A stretch of DNA of 64,000 bases from the NCBI RefSeq assembly GCF_000620085.1, contig NZ_JHVJ01000003.1, positions 248,001 through 312,000 of the forward strand, in the 5' to 3' direction. Position numbers and translations under genes: made by a program. The stretch is from Marinobacterium jannaschii DSM 6295 (GTDB lineage: Bacteria; Pseudomonadota; Gammaproteobacteria; Pseudomonadales; Balneatricaceae). Of the stretch, positions 34,653 through 44,064 are shown piece by piece. The notes beneath the pieces were generated by a model. The model was not told where the DNA came from. It did not search any database and worked only from the letters and a program-made list of their open reading frames with translations. Position 1 is the stretch's first letter; every line of letters starts with the position of its first letter.

Positions 34653-35351
34653 ATGGATAGTCTGATCACAACCAGTATTGCCGCGCTGGAACTGCTTTTT
34701 AGCGGTGACGCCGAGCTTTGGACCATTATCGGCGTCTCCTTCCGCGTCTCGCTCAGCGCTATTGCCATCGCTGCCATCCCGGCTTTGCTGCTGGGATTTA
34801 CGCTGGCTATGGTGCAGTTTCCGGGGCGCTGGGCGCTGGTTGCTATCTGTAACGCCCTGATGGCCGTGCCCACCGTGGTGGTTGGCCTGACGCTTTATCT
34901 GGTGTTGTCCCGCAGTGGCCCGCTGGGCGAGTGGCACCTGTTGTTCACTCAGCCGGCGATGGTGGTGGGGCAGGTTCTGCTGTGCTTTCCGGTGTTGGTC
35001 TGTATGAGTCATTCGGCATTTCAGAGTGTTGATAAGCGGGCCTGGGAAACGGCCCGTACACTCGGAGCCCCCTGGCACAAGGCGCTGCTGACGCTGGTCA
35101 ATGAAGCCCGCTTTGCGTTGCTTGCCGCGCTGGTGGCGGGCTTTGGTCGCATCATTTCTGAAGTGGGCTGCTCAATGATGGTGGGCGGTAACATCCTCGG
35201 ATATAGCCGCAATATCCCAACAGCGATTGCCCTTGAGACAAGTAAAGGCGAGTTCGCTCAAGGTGTGGCCCTGGGCATGGTATTGCTGCTGCTGGCGCTG
35301 TTGCTTAATTTTCTGCTGGCCAGTGTGCGGGGGCGGGGCCAACAGGTATGA
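34653..35351 (+). CDS. tupB: Tungstate ABC transporter, permease
   Basis: 232 residues with five to six membrane helices. The ABC permease EAA-type loop is seen in KRAWETARTLGAPWHKALLTLV, which contacts the ATPase. A later SEVGCSMMVGGNILGYSRNI matches TupB/WtpB. It forms the channel for oxyanion import with TupA and TupC. It sits 9 bp after tupA; its stop overlaps the tupC start (ATGA). Confidence 0.93.
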   Translation: MDSLITTSIAALELLFSGDAELWTIIGVSFRVSLSAIAIAAIPALLLGFTLAMVQFPGRWALVAICNALMAVPTVVVGLTLYLVLSRSGPLGEWHLLFTQPAMVVGQVLLCFPVLVCMSHSAFQSVDKRAWETARTLGAPWHKALLTLVNEARFALLAALVAGFGRIISEVGCSMMVGGNILGYSRNIPTAIALETSKGEFAQGVALGMVLLLLALLLNFLLASVRGRGQQV

Positions 35352-36043
35352 GGAAACAGGATATGGCATTAAGGCTTGAAGCTCGTCAGCTGGTAAAACG
35401 TTTTGGGGCACGCGAGCTGTTCCGGATACCTGAATTTAATCTGCGGGCGGGCGAGAGTCTGTATCTTCAGGGTGAAAACGGCGTTGGCAAGACCACTCTG
35501 ATGAAGATCCTTGCCGGACTCGATAAACCCTGTGACGGCTCTGTCCGGCTGTTGCCCGCCAGGCGGCGCTGGTGGCTGTCAGCACTGGATCAGAAGGTGA
35601 TCTACCTGCATCAGACGCCCTATGTTTTCGCCGGCAGTGTGGCGGACAATATCGCCTACGGACTGCGCTATCGCGGCTTCGATCAGCAGACAATTCGCCA
35701 GCGCGTGGCTCTGGGGTTGCGCTGGTCGCGCCTTGAAGCTCTGGCTGAGCATGATGCCGTGACGCTTTCAGGCGGCGAAAAACAACGAATGGCGCTGGCA
35801 CGGGCCTGGGTGCTGGAGCCGCAGCTGCTGTTACTCGATGAGCCGACCGCCAATCTGGATGTGGATTCTGTCAGCCTGGTGGCTGATATGGTGTCCGGCA
35901 TGGTGGCGGATGGGGCGGCGGTAATAGTCAGTAGTCATCAGAAGACCGCACTTACCCGGCTCTGCCAGCGCCGGTTGCATCTGATCAACGGGCAGTTACG
36001 TGAAGTATTCTCCTCAACCCGACAGGAACAGTATGGGCATTAA
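35348..36043 (+). CDS. tupC: Tungstate ABC transporter, ATP-binding protein
   Basis: 231 residues. Walker A is GENGVGKTT (about 45), signature LSGGEKQRMALARA, Walker B LLLLDEPTANLD, and the H-loop is SSHQ. It hydrolyses ATP for the TupAB importer. The ATG at 35348 overlaps tupB by 4 bp; an internal ATG at 35363 has a better ribosome site (AGGAA 7 bases before) and is a real alternative. The 3' end overlaps mobA by 11 bp. Confidence 0.93.
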   Translation: MRKQDMALRLEARQLVKRFGARELFRIPEFNLRAGESLYLQGENGVGKTTLMKILAGLDKPCDGSVRLLPARRRWWLSALDQKVIYLHQTPYVFAGSVADNIAYGLRYRGFDQQTIRQRVALGLRWSRLEALAEHDAVTLSGGEKQRMALARAWVLEPQLLLLDEPTANLDVDSVSLVADMVSGMVADGAAVIVSSHQKTALTRLCQRRLHLINGQLREVFSSTRQEQYGH

Positions 36044-36629
36044 TTCAGACATCACCGCAGTTGTACTGGCGGGAGGGATGGCGCGGCGCATGGGCGGCGG
36101 TGACAAGGGACTCATCCAGTTCAGGGGCCAGCCTCTGATCAGTCATGTGCTACAGCGGGTCGAATCACAGGTGGGCCTGACATTAATCAACGCCAACCGC
36201 AATCACAGCGACTACCATGCGCTGGGATTTGAGGTGCTGTCAGATCCGCAGGCGGGTTATCAGGGGCCAATGATGGGGTTTCTGAGTGGCCTGCAGGCGT
36301 TAAGCAGTGAATGGCTGTTAGTCGTGCCCTGTGACAGCCCTTTTGTGCCAATGGATCTTGCATCCCGGTTGTTGCATGCGGCGCGGCAGCAGTCGGCCAG
36401 GATAGCGGTCGCCCGTGACGGGAAACGGATACAACCGGTATTTGCCCTTATCCATCGTTCGCTGCAGGAAGATCTGGAATGTTGCCTTGCCGATGGCGAG
36501 CGTAAGATCGATCGCTGGTATGCGCGTCATGTCATGGCCGAGGTGGATTTTTCCGACCAGCCGGCCGCCTTTATTAACCTGAATACCCCGGATGAGCTGG
36601 CTCAGATGGATAAGGGGACTGAAGCATGA
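36033..36629 (+). CDS. mobA: Molybdenum cofactor guanylyltransferase MobA
   Basis: 198 residues. The nucleotidyltransferase start is ITAVVLAGGMARRMGG-GDKGL, with VPCDSPF as the metal-binding DxD-like site. MobA attaches GMP to Mo- or W-molybdopterin to make bis-MGD, the cofactor of FdhA. I chose the ATG with AGGA 6 bases upstream, not the one at 36000. It overlaps tupC by 11 bp and moeA by 4 bp, so the operon is continuous. Confidence 0.94.
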   Translation: MGINSDITAVVLAGGMARRMGGGDKGLIQFRGQPLISHVLQRVESQVGLTLINANRNHSDYHALGFEVLSDPQAGYQGPMMGFLSGLQALSSEWLLVVPCDSPFVPMDLASRLLHAARQQSARIAVARDGKRIQPVFALIHRSLQEDLECCLADGERKIDRWYARHVMAEVDFSDQPAAFINLNTPDELAQMDKGTEA

Positions 36630-37882
36630 CGGCCGCAGTGAGTTGTTTCGATAGTTCGGTAGCCGGGCAGATGTTGCAGGTCGATGAGAGTCTTCGCCGT
36701 ATTCTTGAGGCGGTGCCTCTGCCGGATCAGAGCGAAGACGTGCCGTTGCATCAGGCGCTGGACCGGGTGCTGGCCGAACCGGCGATATCCGCGATCAATG
36801 TGCCGCAGCAGACTAATTCGGCAATGGATGGTTACGCCATCCGGGCCGCCACCCGGGGGGGCGCTTTGCCGGCCCGGTTTGAGGTGGTGGGGCCGTTGTT
36901 TGCAGGCCAGTGCTGGGATAAAGCTGTTGCGGCGAGTGAGGCGGTGGAGATAATGACCGGGGCGCCTTTGCCAGTGGACTGCGATGCCGTTGTGATTAGG
37001 GAAGCTGTGCAGCGTACGGGCGCGTTTATTCAGTTCGATCATGCAGTCGCGGTCGGGGAAAATGTTCGCCAGGCGGGTGAGGATATAGCCCGGGGTAGCT
37101 GTGCGCTGGCTGCCGGGACACTGCTGCGGCCGCAGGAACTCGGCTTGCTTGCATCACTGGGATATACTCATGTCAGGGTCTTTAAACGGCTTAAAGTGGC
37201 GGTTTTCTCGACCGGCGATGAGGTGGTCGCTCAGGGGCAGGAGTTGGCAGCGAACGCTATCTATGATACCAATCGCTATAGCCTTCACGGTTTACTGGGC
37301 CGCCTCGGTTGTGAGGTGATCGATCTGGGTATCGTCGCCGACAATCCACAGGCGATGGTGGCAGTGCTGGAGAAGGCCGCCGCAGCGGCAGATGTGGTGT
37401 TTTCGTCCGGCGGCGTGTCGATGGGCAAAGCCGACTATATAAAGAGTGCGCTGGAGCAGGTGGGATGTATCGGATTCTGGCGTATAGCGATGCGACCGGG
37501 CAGACCGCTGGCCTTTGGTCATCTCGGAGACACCCCTTTCTTCGGCCTGCCGGGTAACCCGGTGGCGGTCATGGTAACCTTTATGCAGTTTGCCCAGCCC
37601 GCGCTGCGCAAGATGATGGGTCAGAGTCACTGGCAGCCACGCAGGATGGTGGCGCAGGCTGAAAGTAATTTCCGCTCCCGTGCAGGACGCACAGACTACA
37701 GTCGCGGCATTTGTCGTATTAACGATGCCGGAACGCTGGTAGTAGCGTCTACCGGTAAGCAGGGATCGGGTATCCTTTCCTCGATGGTCGAGGCGAACTG
37801 CCTGGTCGAAATTGGTGATAATACGGAGAAGGTTGCGCTTGGTGATCAGGTGGTCATCCAGCCATTCAGTGACCTTCTCTGA
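36626..37882 (+). CDS. moeA: Molybdopterin molybdenumtransferase MoeA
   Basis: 418 residues with the full MoeA layout: an N-terminal clamp ([12 protein letters not shown]...[11 protein letters not shown]), [14 protein letters not shown]-like EIMTGAPLP, and the MogA-fold domain with [19 protein letters not shown] and [11 protein letters not shown] beta-barrel C-terminus follows. It inserts molybdate, or tungstate from TupABC, into adenylylated molybdopterin. Coupled to mobA. Confidence 0.95.
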   Translation: MTAAVSCFDSSVAGQMLQVDESLRRILEAVPLPDQSEDVPLHQALDRVLAEPAISAINVPQQTNSAMDGYAIRAATRGGALPARFEVVGPLFAGQCWDKAVAASEAVEIMTGAPLPVDCDAVVIREAVQRTGAFIQFDHAVAVGENVRQAGEDIARGSCALAAGTLLRPQELGLLASLGYTHVRVFKRLKVAVFSTGDEVVAQGQELAANAIYDTNRYSLHGLLGRLGCEVIDLGIVADNPQAMVAVLEKAAAAADVVFSSGGVSMGKADYIKSALEQVGCIGFWRIAMRPGRPLAFGHLGDTPFFGLPGNPVAVMVTFMQFAQPALRKMMGQSHWQPRRMVAQAESNFRSRAGRTDYSRGICRINDAGTLVVASTGKQGSGILSSMVEANCLVEIGDNTEKVALGDQVVIQPFSDLL

Positions 37883-37893
37883 GGAGAATGAAA

Positions 37894-38886
37894 GTGGCAG
37901 AACAGTTAATTGACGGCTTTGGTCGCAAGATCACTTATGTCCGGCTGTCAGTGACAGATCGTTGTGATTTTCGCTGCGTTTACTGTATGAGCGAGAATAT
38001 GACCTTTCTGCCACGCCAGCAGGTACTGTCGCTGGAAGAGATTGAGACCATTGCCCGTGCCTTTACCGAGATGGGGGTGACTAAGATCCGCCTGACCGGC
38101 GGCGAGCCTCTGGTGCGGAAAGATGTGTTGCAACTGTTCAGTAGCGTCGGGGCCCTGCCAGGCTTGAAAGACTTCTGTCTGACCACTAACGGTTCGCAGT
38201 TACGCCGCTATGCCGAACACCTTAAGGCGTCGGGCCTGAAACGTCTTAATATCAGCCTGGATACGCTCGACCCCGTGCGTTTTGAGCGCCTGGCGCGAAA
38301 GAATCGTCTGGATCAGGTGCTGGATGGCATCAGTGCGGCCAAGGACGCCGGCTTCGAGAAGATCAAGCTGAATGCTGTGATCCTCAAGGGCCGTAACGAC
38401 GATGAAATAGTGCCGCTGGTTGATTACGCCCGCGATATGCAGGTGGATATCAGCTTTATCGAGGAGATGCCGCTGGGGGATATCAGCGAACATGACCGGG
38501 CTGAGACCTTCTGCTCCAGCGATGATATCCGCCAGCAGATTGATCAGGTGTATCCGCTGATGGCGACGGCGGAAAACAGCGGTGGTCCGGCGCGCTACTG
38601 GCGGATGCAGGACAGTGAAAGCCGTATCGGTTTTATCTCCCCGCATAGCCATAACTTCTGTGGCGACTGTAACCGGGTGCGGGTCACTGTTGAAGGGAAA
38701 CTGTTGCTCTGCCTGGGCAACGAGAATGCGGTGGATCTGAAGGCGATACTGCGCCGCTATCCCGGCGAGATCGATCGGGTCAAGGACGCCATTCGTCAGG
38801 CGATGAACGTCAAGCCTGAGCGTCATCACTTCACGACCGACGGTGATGTGCAGATCGTGCGTTTTATGAATATGACTGGCGGCTGA
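37894..38886 (+). CDS. moaA: GTP 3',8-cyclase MoaA
   Basis: 330 residues, a radical-SAM enzyme that begins molybdopterin synthesis. The first cluster is in CDFRCVYCM (CxxxCxxC) and the second in [10 protein letters not shown]...CLG. GTG at 37894 is preferred over the ATG at 37888: GAGGAG stands 7 bases before it, and the product then starts like E. coli MoaA (xAxQLxDxFxRK). The C-terminus lacks the usual GG-terminal run, ending instead in NMTGG, which supplies it. It is the last gene of the tup-mob-moe-moa run. Confidence 0.95.
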   Translation: MAEQLIDGFGRKITYVRLSVTDRCDFRCVYCMSENMTFLPRQQVLSLEEIETIARAFTEMGVTKIRLTGGEPLVRKDVLQLFSSVGALPGLKDFCLTTNGSQLRRYAEHLKASGLKRLNISLDTLDPVRFERLARKNRLDQVLDGISAAKDAGFEKIKLNAVILKGRNDDEIVPLVDYARDMQVDISFIEEMPLGDISEHDRAETFCSSDDIRQQIDQVYPLMATAENSGGPARYWRMQDSESRIGFISPHSHNFCGDCNRVRVTVEGKLLLCLGNENAVDLKAILRRYPGEIDRVKDAIRQAMNVKPERHHFTTDGDVQIVRFMNMTGG

Positions 38887-38917
38887 TCAAACCAGCCCTG
38901 CTTTCGGGGCCGCGCGA

Positions 38918-39232
38918 TCAGCGGTCCCGGATATAGATGGCGATGGCCCGGGCCTGATTCGGGTCCAGCTGGGGAAAGTTCGGCATATTGGGAAAGCGAT
39001 CGCTGCCATAGAGGATCAGGTTAATCACTTCACCGCCGCTCAGGTTTGTCGAGCGATTGGCCGGTACGCCCGCCAGGAAATTACCGCCCCCGGATTCTTT
39101 ATGACAACCAGCGCAATGCTTGTTGTAAAGCAGCTTTCCGCTGCTGTTCTTCTGCTTATCATCGTCTCCGCAACCACTCAGACTCAGTATTACGGCAAGA
39201 CAGGTGACGGCTGTAACTGACACTCTGTTCAC
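38918..39232 (-). CDS. Small class I cytochrome c, lipoprotein
   Basis: 104 residues. A lipobox-like signal ends in LSLSGCGDD, so the mature protein is probably an outer- or inner-membrane lipoprotein. The single haem site is CAGCHKESGGG, and the distal Met is likely in PNMPNFPQL. This pattern is the small c551/c552-type electron carrier. It is convergent with moaA and lies 31 bp from it. Its partner is unknown. Confidence 0.88.
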   Translation of the reverse strand: MNRVSVTAVTCLAVILSLSGCGDDDKQKNSSGKLLYNKHCAGCHKESGGGNFLAGVPANRSTNLSGGEVINLILYGSDRFPNMPNFPQLDPNQARAIAIYIRDR

Positions 39233-39416
39233 ACCTGCTCTCCTTTTGCGGTCAGACCCCTGATCTTACTAATCGGCCTGAAGTGTCGATAGTTTATAAC
39301 TAAAGTGAATGTTCTATCGGTATAATCGGCGGCATAACTGATCCGGGACAGGTTAAATGTGATCCCGGTTACATATTTTGCAGGGGATCTCGGTGGAGAT
39401 CTGGTTGGAGGGTTCA

Positions 39417-40400
39417 GTGGATAATCGGCTTCATATTACCAACGGCGATGTTGCGAATCAGGTGCTGGAAAAGCATGGAATAGAAGGGACATTTCTTGCC
39501 TGGGCCGATGTGATGCATGAAGGGCCGCTGCCACAGGGGTTGTCGCTGCAGGAGATGTCGCTGATCCGGGCAGGCTTTATCGCAGACCGTGGCTGGGCCA
39601 GTCAGTTTGAAGCCCGCACCCACTTTGAGACCCGGGATACGTTGTTTCTGGGAGCTGCCAGGGATGGTCAGGTGGTGATCTGGAATTCCTGGGAGCTGTA
39701 TGACCAGCTGCACATGCTCCAGCTACTGCATCAATACAATACTGAAACAGCGGTGGGGTGGAGTGCTCCGCTACTGGTATTTGTCGATACCCATATAGGC
39801 TCTGCCGATGCCGATTATAATTTTGATAAGTCGCTGCAGGCAGCAAAGCCGGCAACCCCGCGTCAGTTTCAGCTGGCAGAGGTGGTCTGGCAGGCGGTGA
39901 CTTCCGCCAATCCTCGGGCACTGGCCGCGGTGCTGGAAGAGGATCTTACGGTATTTCCTTACCTGCGAGGCGCCCTGCAGCGTTTCTTGCAAGAGTATCC
40001 CTCCGAGCAGGGAATCTGCCGTACCGAGCGCCAGATACTCGAGGCGGTAGATGATGGCGAGAACAGACCGGGGGCAATATTTGGCCTGTCTCAGAAAGCA
40101 GAAGAGATCGCGTTTATGGGGGATTCCAGTTTCTGGCAGTTTATGCGCGGGCTGATTCACTCTGACATGCCCTTGCTGGCGCTGAGAGGCGGCGGGGAGT
40201 TTATCCTGCCAGGTATGTTCGGTCCGGATGAGGCATTTCTGGCACAACGTCTGGAGCTCACGGAAGAGGGGCAGCAGGTACTGGATGGTGAACTCGACTG
40301 GCTGAGTAAGCATCAGCCTGATCGCTGGATTGGCGGTGTGCACCTGAATCCGGAAAACCTCTGGCGCTGGACCGGCGAATGCCGCTTTAAGCGGGGTTGA
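39417..40400 (+). CDS. DUF1835 family protein
   Basis: 327 residues. The DUF1835 opening is LHITNGDVANQVLEKHGI with ADVMHEGPLP, and a C-terminal half resembles DUF3658 (LQRFLQEYPSEQGICRTERQILEAV). The function is not known. A TTG frame opens at 39378, but the GTG at 39417 has GGAGGG just upstream and begins right at the conserved part. A TATAAT at 39321-39326 may be its -10 box. It ends 3 bp before bluB. Confidence 0.87.
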   Translation: MDNRLHITNGDVANQVLEKHGIEGTFLAWADVMHEGPLPQGLSLQEMSLIRAGFIADRGWASQFEARTHFETRDTLFLGAARDGQVVIWNSWELYDQLHMLQLLHQYNTETAVGWSAPLLVFVDTHIGSADADYNFDKSLQAAKPATPRQFQLAEVVWQAVTSANPRALAAVLEEDLTVFPYLRGALQRFLQEYPSEQGICRTERQILEAVDDGENRPGAIFGLSQKAEEIAFMGDSSFWQFMRGLIHSDMPLLALRGGGEFILPGMFGPDEAFLAQRLELTEEGQQVLDGELDWLSKHQPDRWIGGVHLNPENLWRWTGECRFKRG

Positions 40401-40403
40401 CCG

Positions 40404-41042
40404 ATGCTGATCTCTGAGCAGGAGCGTGACGCGCTCTATAAAACACTGTTCGCCCGACGTGATGTACGGCGTAACTTCCGGCCGGAACCTATACCGGAAG
40501 AGGTACTGCAGCGGATTCTGATGGCTGCTCATCATGCGCCCAGTGTCGGTTTTATGCAGCCCTGGGACTTCGTGCTGGTGGAGCAGCCGGAAACGCGGGC
40601 ATCTATACGCGACGGCTTTGTCGAGGCCTCCGGGATGGAGGCAGAGATCTTCGAGGGTGAAAGGCAGCAGCTGTATCGCTCGCTGAAGCTGGAGGGAATT
40701 ACCGATTCGGCGATGGGTATCGTTGTCACCTGTGATCGTAAGCGGATGGGGGAGCAGGGCTTGGGACGGGTGCTGAATCCTGAAATGTCACTCTACAGTA
40801 CCGTATGCGCCATCCAGAACCTCTGGCTAGCGGCGAGGGCCGAGAATGTCGGAGTTGGCTGGGTCAGTATTCTCGATTATGAGGTGTTGCGCCGGCTACT
40901 GGGTATCCCGGATTCGGTTGACGTAATTGCCTACCTCTGTGTCGGATATACAGATGGTTTTGCGGCCAGTCCTGATCTGGAACAACGCGGATGGCAGGAC
41001 CGGTTGCCGTTAAGCGAATTAATTCACCGTGAACGGTGGTAG
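40404..41042 (+). CDS. bluB: 5,6-dimethylbenzimidazole synthase BluB
   Basis: 212 residues of the BluB nitroreductase-like family: RRDVRRNFRPEPIPEEVLQRIL, then HHAPSVGFMQPWDF, and a later GWVSILDY. BluB cleaves FMNH2 with oxygen to give the lower ligand of vitamin B12. No other cobalamin genes are in the window, so it presumably serves a corrinoid pathway elsewhere or remodelling of scavenged corrinoids. GGGG precedes the ATG by 7. Confidence 0.93.
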   Translation: MLISEQERDALYKTLFARRDVRRNFRPEPIPEEVLQRILMAAHHAPSVGFMQPWDFVLVEQPETRASIRDGFVEASGMEAEIFEGERQQLYRSLKLEGITDSAMGIVVTCDRKRMGEQGLGRVLNPEMSLYSTVCAIQNLWLAARAENVGVGWVSILDYEVLRRLLGIPDSVDVIAYLCVGYTDGFAASPDLEQRGWQDRLPLSELIHRERW

Positions 41043-41157
41043 CTGCCAATTATGACAGTTATGATGGGCGGCCTAAACCAATCGGGTGCGTAGAGGTGAT
41101 TGGCATCGGCGTCGTTGCTCTCCTTAATCATCGTTCCCTCCTGTCGGAGAATTATCC

Positions 41158-41637
41158 ATGCAGATCGCTGAAAACACCGTCGCTAATATCCATTACACCC
41201 TGAAAAATGACGCAGGTGAGGTGCTGGACTCCTCTGAAGGTCAGGAGCCTCTGCCGTTTCTGTGTGGCGCTCAGAACATCATCGCTGGTCTGGAAAAGGC
41301 ACTGGTTGGTAAAGTCGTTGGTGACAAGCTGGATGTGACCGTTGCACCGGAAGAAGGCTACGGCGAAGTTCATGAAGAGATGGTGCAGGTTGTACCACAT
41401 GAGAACTTCCAGGGTGTTGAGCAGGTGGAAGTAGGCATGCAGTTTATGGCTGAAGCGCCTTGGGGTCAGCAGCCTGTGACTGTTGTAAAGGTAGAAGAAG
41501 AAGGCGTCACTCTGGATGGTAACCATCCGCTGGCAGGCCAGACTCTGCACTTTAACGTTGAAGTCGTTGAAGTACGCGCTGCCACTCAGGAAGAGCTGGA
41601 GCATGGTCATGTGCACGGCGAAGGTGACGATCACTAA
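41158..41637 (+). CDS. slyD: SlyD-type FKBP peptidyl-prolyl isomerase
   Basis: 159 residues. The FKBP core is VANIHYTLKNDAGEVLDSS...EPLPFLCG and an insert-in-flap domain follows. The tail (EHGHVHGEGDDH) is His-rich but far shorter than E. coli SlyD's metal-binding tail. It isomerises proline bonds and chaperones folding in the cytoplasm; nickel handling is possible but weak here. GGAG is 8 bases upstream. A terminator follows the stop. Confidence 0.92.
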   Translation: MQIAENTVANIHYTLKNDAGEVLDSSEGQEPLPFLCGAQNIIAGLEKALVGKVVGDKLDVTVAPEEGYGEVHEEMVQVVPHENFQGVEQVEVGMQFMAEAPWGQQPVTVVKVEEEGVTLDGNHPLAGQTLHFNVEVVEVRAATQEELEHGHVHGEGDDH

Positions 41638-41712
41638 GAGTTCGCAAATGGCGCCATATCTGTGCGCCGTTTAGCTGTCGTCGGCAGGCGGCAGACAGTT
41701 GAATTTTGAAAG

Positions 41713-41747
41713 ACGCGTGCACTGGTGAACCGGTCCACGCGTTTTTT
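41713..41747 (+). terminator. Rho-independent terminator of slyD
   Basis: Stem ACGCGTG/CACGCGT (41713-41719 and 41736-41742), extended inside by ACTGGT/ACCGGT, then a run of Ts. It lies between slyD and the methyltransferase gene. Confidence 0.8.
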
Positions 41748-41769
41748 ATGGCTGAAGAAAAGGTGAAAG

Positions 41770-42819
41770 ATGCATCAAGAGGTCCAGGAATATTACGGCA
41801 AGGTTTTACAGGGCAGCGATGACCTGCAAACCAATGCATGTTGTACAGATACCCAGTTGCCGCGCTATATCAAAGATGCGCTGAGTAACGTGCATGATGA
41901 AGTGATGATGCGCTATTACGGCTGCGGGCTGGTTGCGCCTGAGGCACTGCAGGGCTGCTCCATACTGGATCTGGGCAGTGGCTCGGGGCGGGATTGTTAT
42001 GTGCTGGCTCAGCTGACTGGTGAGCAGGGGCAGGTTGTTGGTGTGGATATGACCGATGAACAGCTGGAAGTGGCGAACCGTCACAAAGCCTATCACCAGC
42101 AGAAATTCGGTTATAGCGCTGGCAACGTGACGTTCCATAAAGGCTATATCGAACAGCTCGATCAGCTTAACCTGCCGGACAACAGCTTTGATATCATCGT
42201 TTCTAACTGCGTAATCAATCTGAGTCCGGATAAAGAAGCCGTGTTTCGTGAAGCCTGGCGTCTGCTGAAACCGGGTGGTGAACTGTATTTCTCTGATGTC
42301 TATGCGGACCGCCGTATCTCTGCGAGCCTGCAGCAGGATCCGGAACTCTACGGTGAATGCCTCTCGGGTGCTCTTTACTGGAATGACTTCCTGCGTCTGG
42401 CCGCTAAGGCCGGCTTTGCTGATCCGAGACTGGTTGAAGATCGTCCGATCACTATCGACAACGAGCGGATTCAGGCAAAGATTGGTCATATTGGCTTTTA
42501 TTCTGCCACCTACCGGCTGTTTAAGATCGAACAGCTGGAAGATGCCTGTGAGGATTACGGCCAGGCCGTGATCTATAAAGGGACACTGGCGCAGCATCCG
42601 GAATTCTTTCAGCTGGATGCCCATCACCGTATCGAACGTGGCAAAGTATTCCCGGTTTGCGGTAACACCTGGCGTATGTTGCACGACACCCGTTTTGCTG
42701 AACACTTTGAATTTGTCGGCAACTGGGATACTCATTACGGCATTTTCGATGGTTGCGGCACCCTGATGCCATTTTCCCGCAACGACGCGGATGAGGGTGG
42801 CAGCGGCGGTTGCTGCTGA
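41770..42819 (+). CDS. arsM: Arsenite methyltransferase (ArsM-like)
   Basis: 349 residues. The SAM-binding motif is ILDLGSGSGRDCYVLA. Cysteines sit at 24/25, 52, 137 (VSNCVINLS) and 187 (YGECLSGALY). The 28- and 50-residue spacings match the four arsenic-binding Cys recalled from characterised ArsM. The protein ends in a GGCC-like Cys pair. It adds methyl groups to As(III) using SAM. No ars operon genes are adjacent. A downstream hairpin at 42847-42890 ends the unit. Confidence 0.9.
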   Translation: MHQEVQEYYGKVLQGSDDLQTNACCTDTQLPRYIKDALSNVHDEVMMRYYGCGLVAPEALQGCSILDLGSGSGRDCYVLAQLTGEQGQVVGVDMTDEQLEVANRHKAYHQQKFGYSAGNVTFHKGYIEQLDQLNLPDNSFDIIVSNCVINLSPDKEAVFREAWRLLKPGGELYFSDVYADRRISASLQQDPELYGECLSGALYWNDFLRLAAKAGFADPRLVEDRPITIDNERIQAKIGHIGFYSATYRLFKIEQLEDACEDYGQAVIYKGTLAQHPEFFQLDAHHRIERGKVFPVCGNTWRMLHDTRFAEHFEFVGNWDTHYGIFDGCGTLMPFSRNDADEGGSGGCC

Positions 42820-42846
42820 AGCTAGCCCTAGCCAGTTAGCCCTATC

Positions 42847-42890
42847 CGGGCCTGATCAGGATGCAATGGCAGTATTTCTGTTCAGGCCCG
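42847..42890 (+). terminator. Hairpin after arsM
   Basis: CGGGCCTGA/TCAGGCCCG, 9-bp perfect arms with a 26-nt loop, 27 bases after the arsM stop. The following CTTCCCTTTC is only mildly T-rich. Its arms resemble those of the hairpin at 13788. The rest of the 324-bp gap to the next gene holds nothing I recognise. Confidence 0.65.
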
Positions 42891-43143
42891 CTTCCCTTTC
42901 TGCCTGAGATCCGACTTAGTCTGGCGCTAGGTTATCGGCACTCTTTCCCACTCCCGCCTGTAAAATCACGGCTTCATTCGCTAAAAAGCTGCACTCCTGC
43001 ACCCTTGGGCTAAGCTGAAGACTGGTCGTAATCCAAAACTCGTATCGTTACGTAAACCCGACTAATAATCAGGCCAGCAGAGGGCAGTTTGGGCACCGCT
43101 ACCAGCCGGTACGGGCTTAGTGGCCAAAACGGGAGACTGAAAC

Positions 43144-43449
43144 ATGAACGTCGCAGATTTTAAATCACTGGCTGAGGCGCACTCACTGAGAGCGGTTAAC
43201 TTTATCGAATCCGGCTGTGGCCCAATGGTGATTGAGGTGGAGTATGACAAAGATTCAGAACCTGTCCGTGAATTGATTAAGGACAGCCATGGTGAAGTGG
43301 TGACCTGCAAAAACGTTACCCAGGCCTATGGGCTTTGCCAGAAGGCGGGGGTGCATAAGGCAAACCTGGTGCAGGTTATACCTCATGATGAAGCATGTCA
43401 GGCAGAGTATGCTGACTACCACCGCGAATCGATGCCCCTTACTTTTTAA
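43144..43449 (+). CDS. DUF6482-like small protein
   Basis: 101 residues. The layout (short helix, beta-rich middle with IEVEYDKD, then a VTQAYGLCQKAG helix, and VQVIPHDEAC near the end) resembles the DUF6482 proteins of pseudomonads, which have no known function. GGGAG stands 8 bases before the ATG. Its stop is 6 bp before the peroxidase gene, so the two are probably co-transcribed. Confidence 0.7.
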   Translation: MNVADFKSLAEAHSLRAVNFIESGCGPMVIEVEYDKDSEPVRELIKDSHGEVVTCKNVTQAYGLCQKAGVHKANLVQVIPHDEACQAEYADYHRESMPLTF

Positions 43450-43455
43450 GACACT

Positions 43456-44013
43456 ATGATGAAATCGTTATTCGTTTCACTCTCGGCACTGCTTTTTACC
43501 CCGTCAGCTACGGCATGTACTGACCTGCTGGCGTATGAGGTTAAGACCCTGGCCGAGAACAAAACGGTCAATCTGTGTCAGGCCTACAGTGGCAAGGTAG
43601 TGCTGGTTGTGAACACGGCAAGCAAATGCGCTTTCACCGGTCAGTATGAAGGCCTGGAAAAGTTATATCGCGAATACCGTGACCAGGGCCTGGTCGTGCT
43701 CGGGTTTCCGTCGAATGACTTTGGTCAGCAGGAGCCGGGTACAGCGCAGCAGATCAGTAACTTCTGCCGCACCACTTATGGTGTGGAATTTCCCATGTTT
43801 GCCAAGGCCCGGGTTCGTGGCGCCGATGCAGACCCATTCTGGCGCAATCTTGTGACAGCCAGTGGTACCACGCCAAAGTGGAATTTCTACAAGTATCTGA
43901 TTAACCGCAATGGCGAGGTGGTCGATGTTTACAGCAGCATTACCTCGCCTGACAGCGGGCGCTTCAGGCGCGCCATAGAAAGGCTGTTACAGGAACCTGT
44001 AAAGGAATCATAA
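43456..44013 (+). CDS. Glutathione peroxidase-family protein with signal peptide
   Basis: 185 residues. A signal segment (cleavage near ATA-C) makes it periplasmic or lipid-modified. The catalytic pattern is NTASKCAFTGQYEGL (Cys form), FPSNDFGQQEPG and WNFYKYLI, giving the Cys-Gln-Trp-Asn set. It reduces peroxides with glutathione or, more often for bacterial Cys forms, thioredoxin. There is no strong ribosome site; translation may be coupled to the DUF6482-like gene. Confidence 0.9.
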   Translation: MMKSLFVSLSALLFTPSATACTDLLAYEVKTLAENKTVNLCQAYSGKVVLVVNTASKCAFTGQYEGLEKLYREYRDQGLVVLGFPSNDFGQQEPGTAQQISNFCRTTYGVEFPMFAKARVRGADADPFWRNLVTASGTTPKWNFYKYLINRNGEVVDVYSSITSPDSGRFRRAIERLLQEPVKES

Positions 44014-44064
44014 GCAACCACGGCCGTGCTGAGCCAATAGTAAATCTGGACGGAGGAAGACAGG

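Noticed and set aside
41806-42735. 309-aa open frame opposite arsM
   Set aside because: The ArsM cysteine pattern and SAM motif on the plus strand are decisive; this frame is its antisense.
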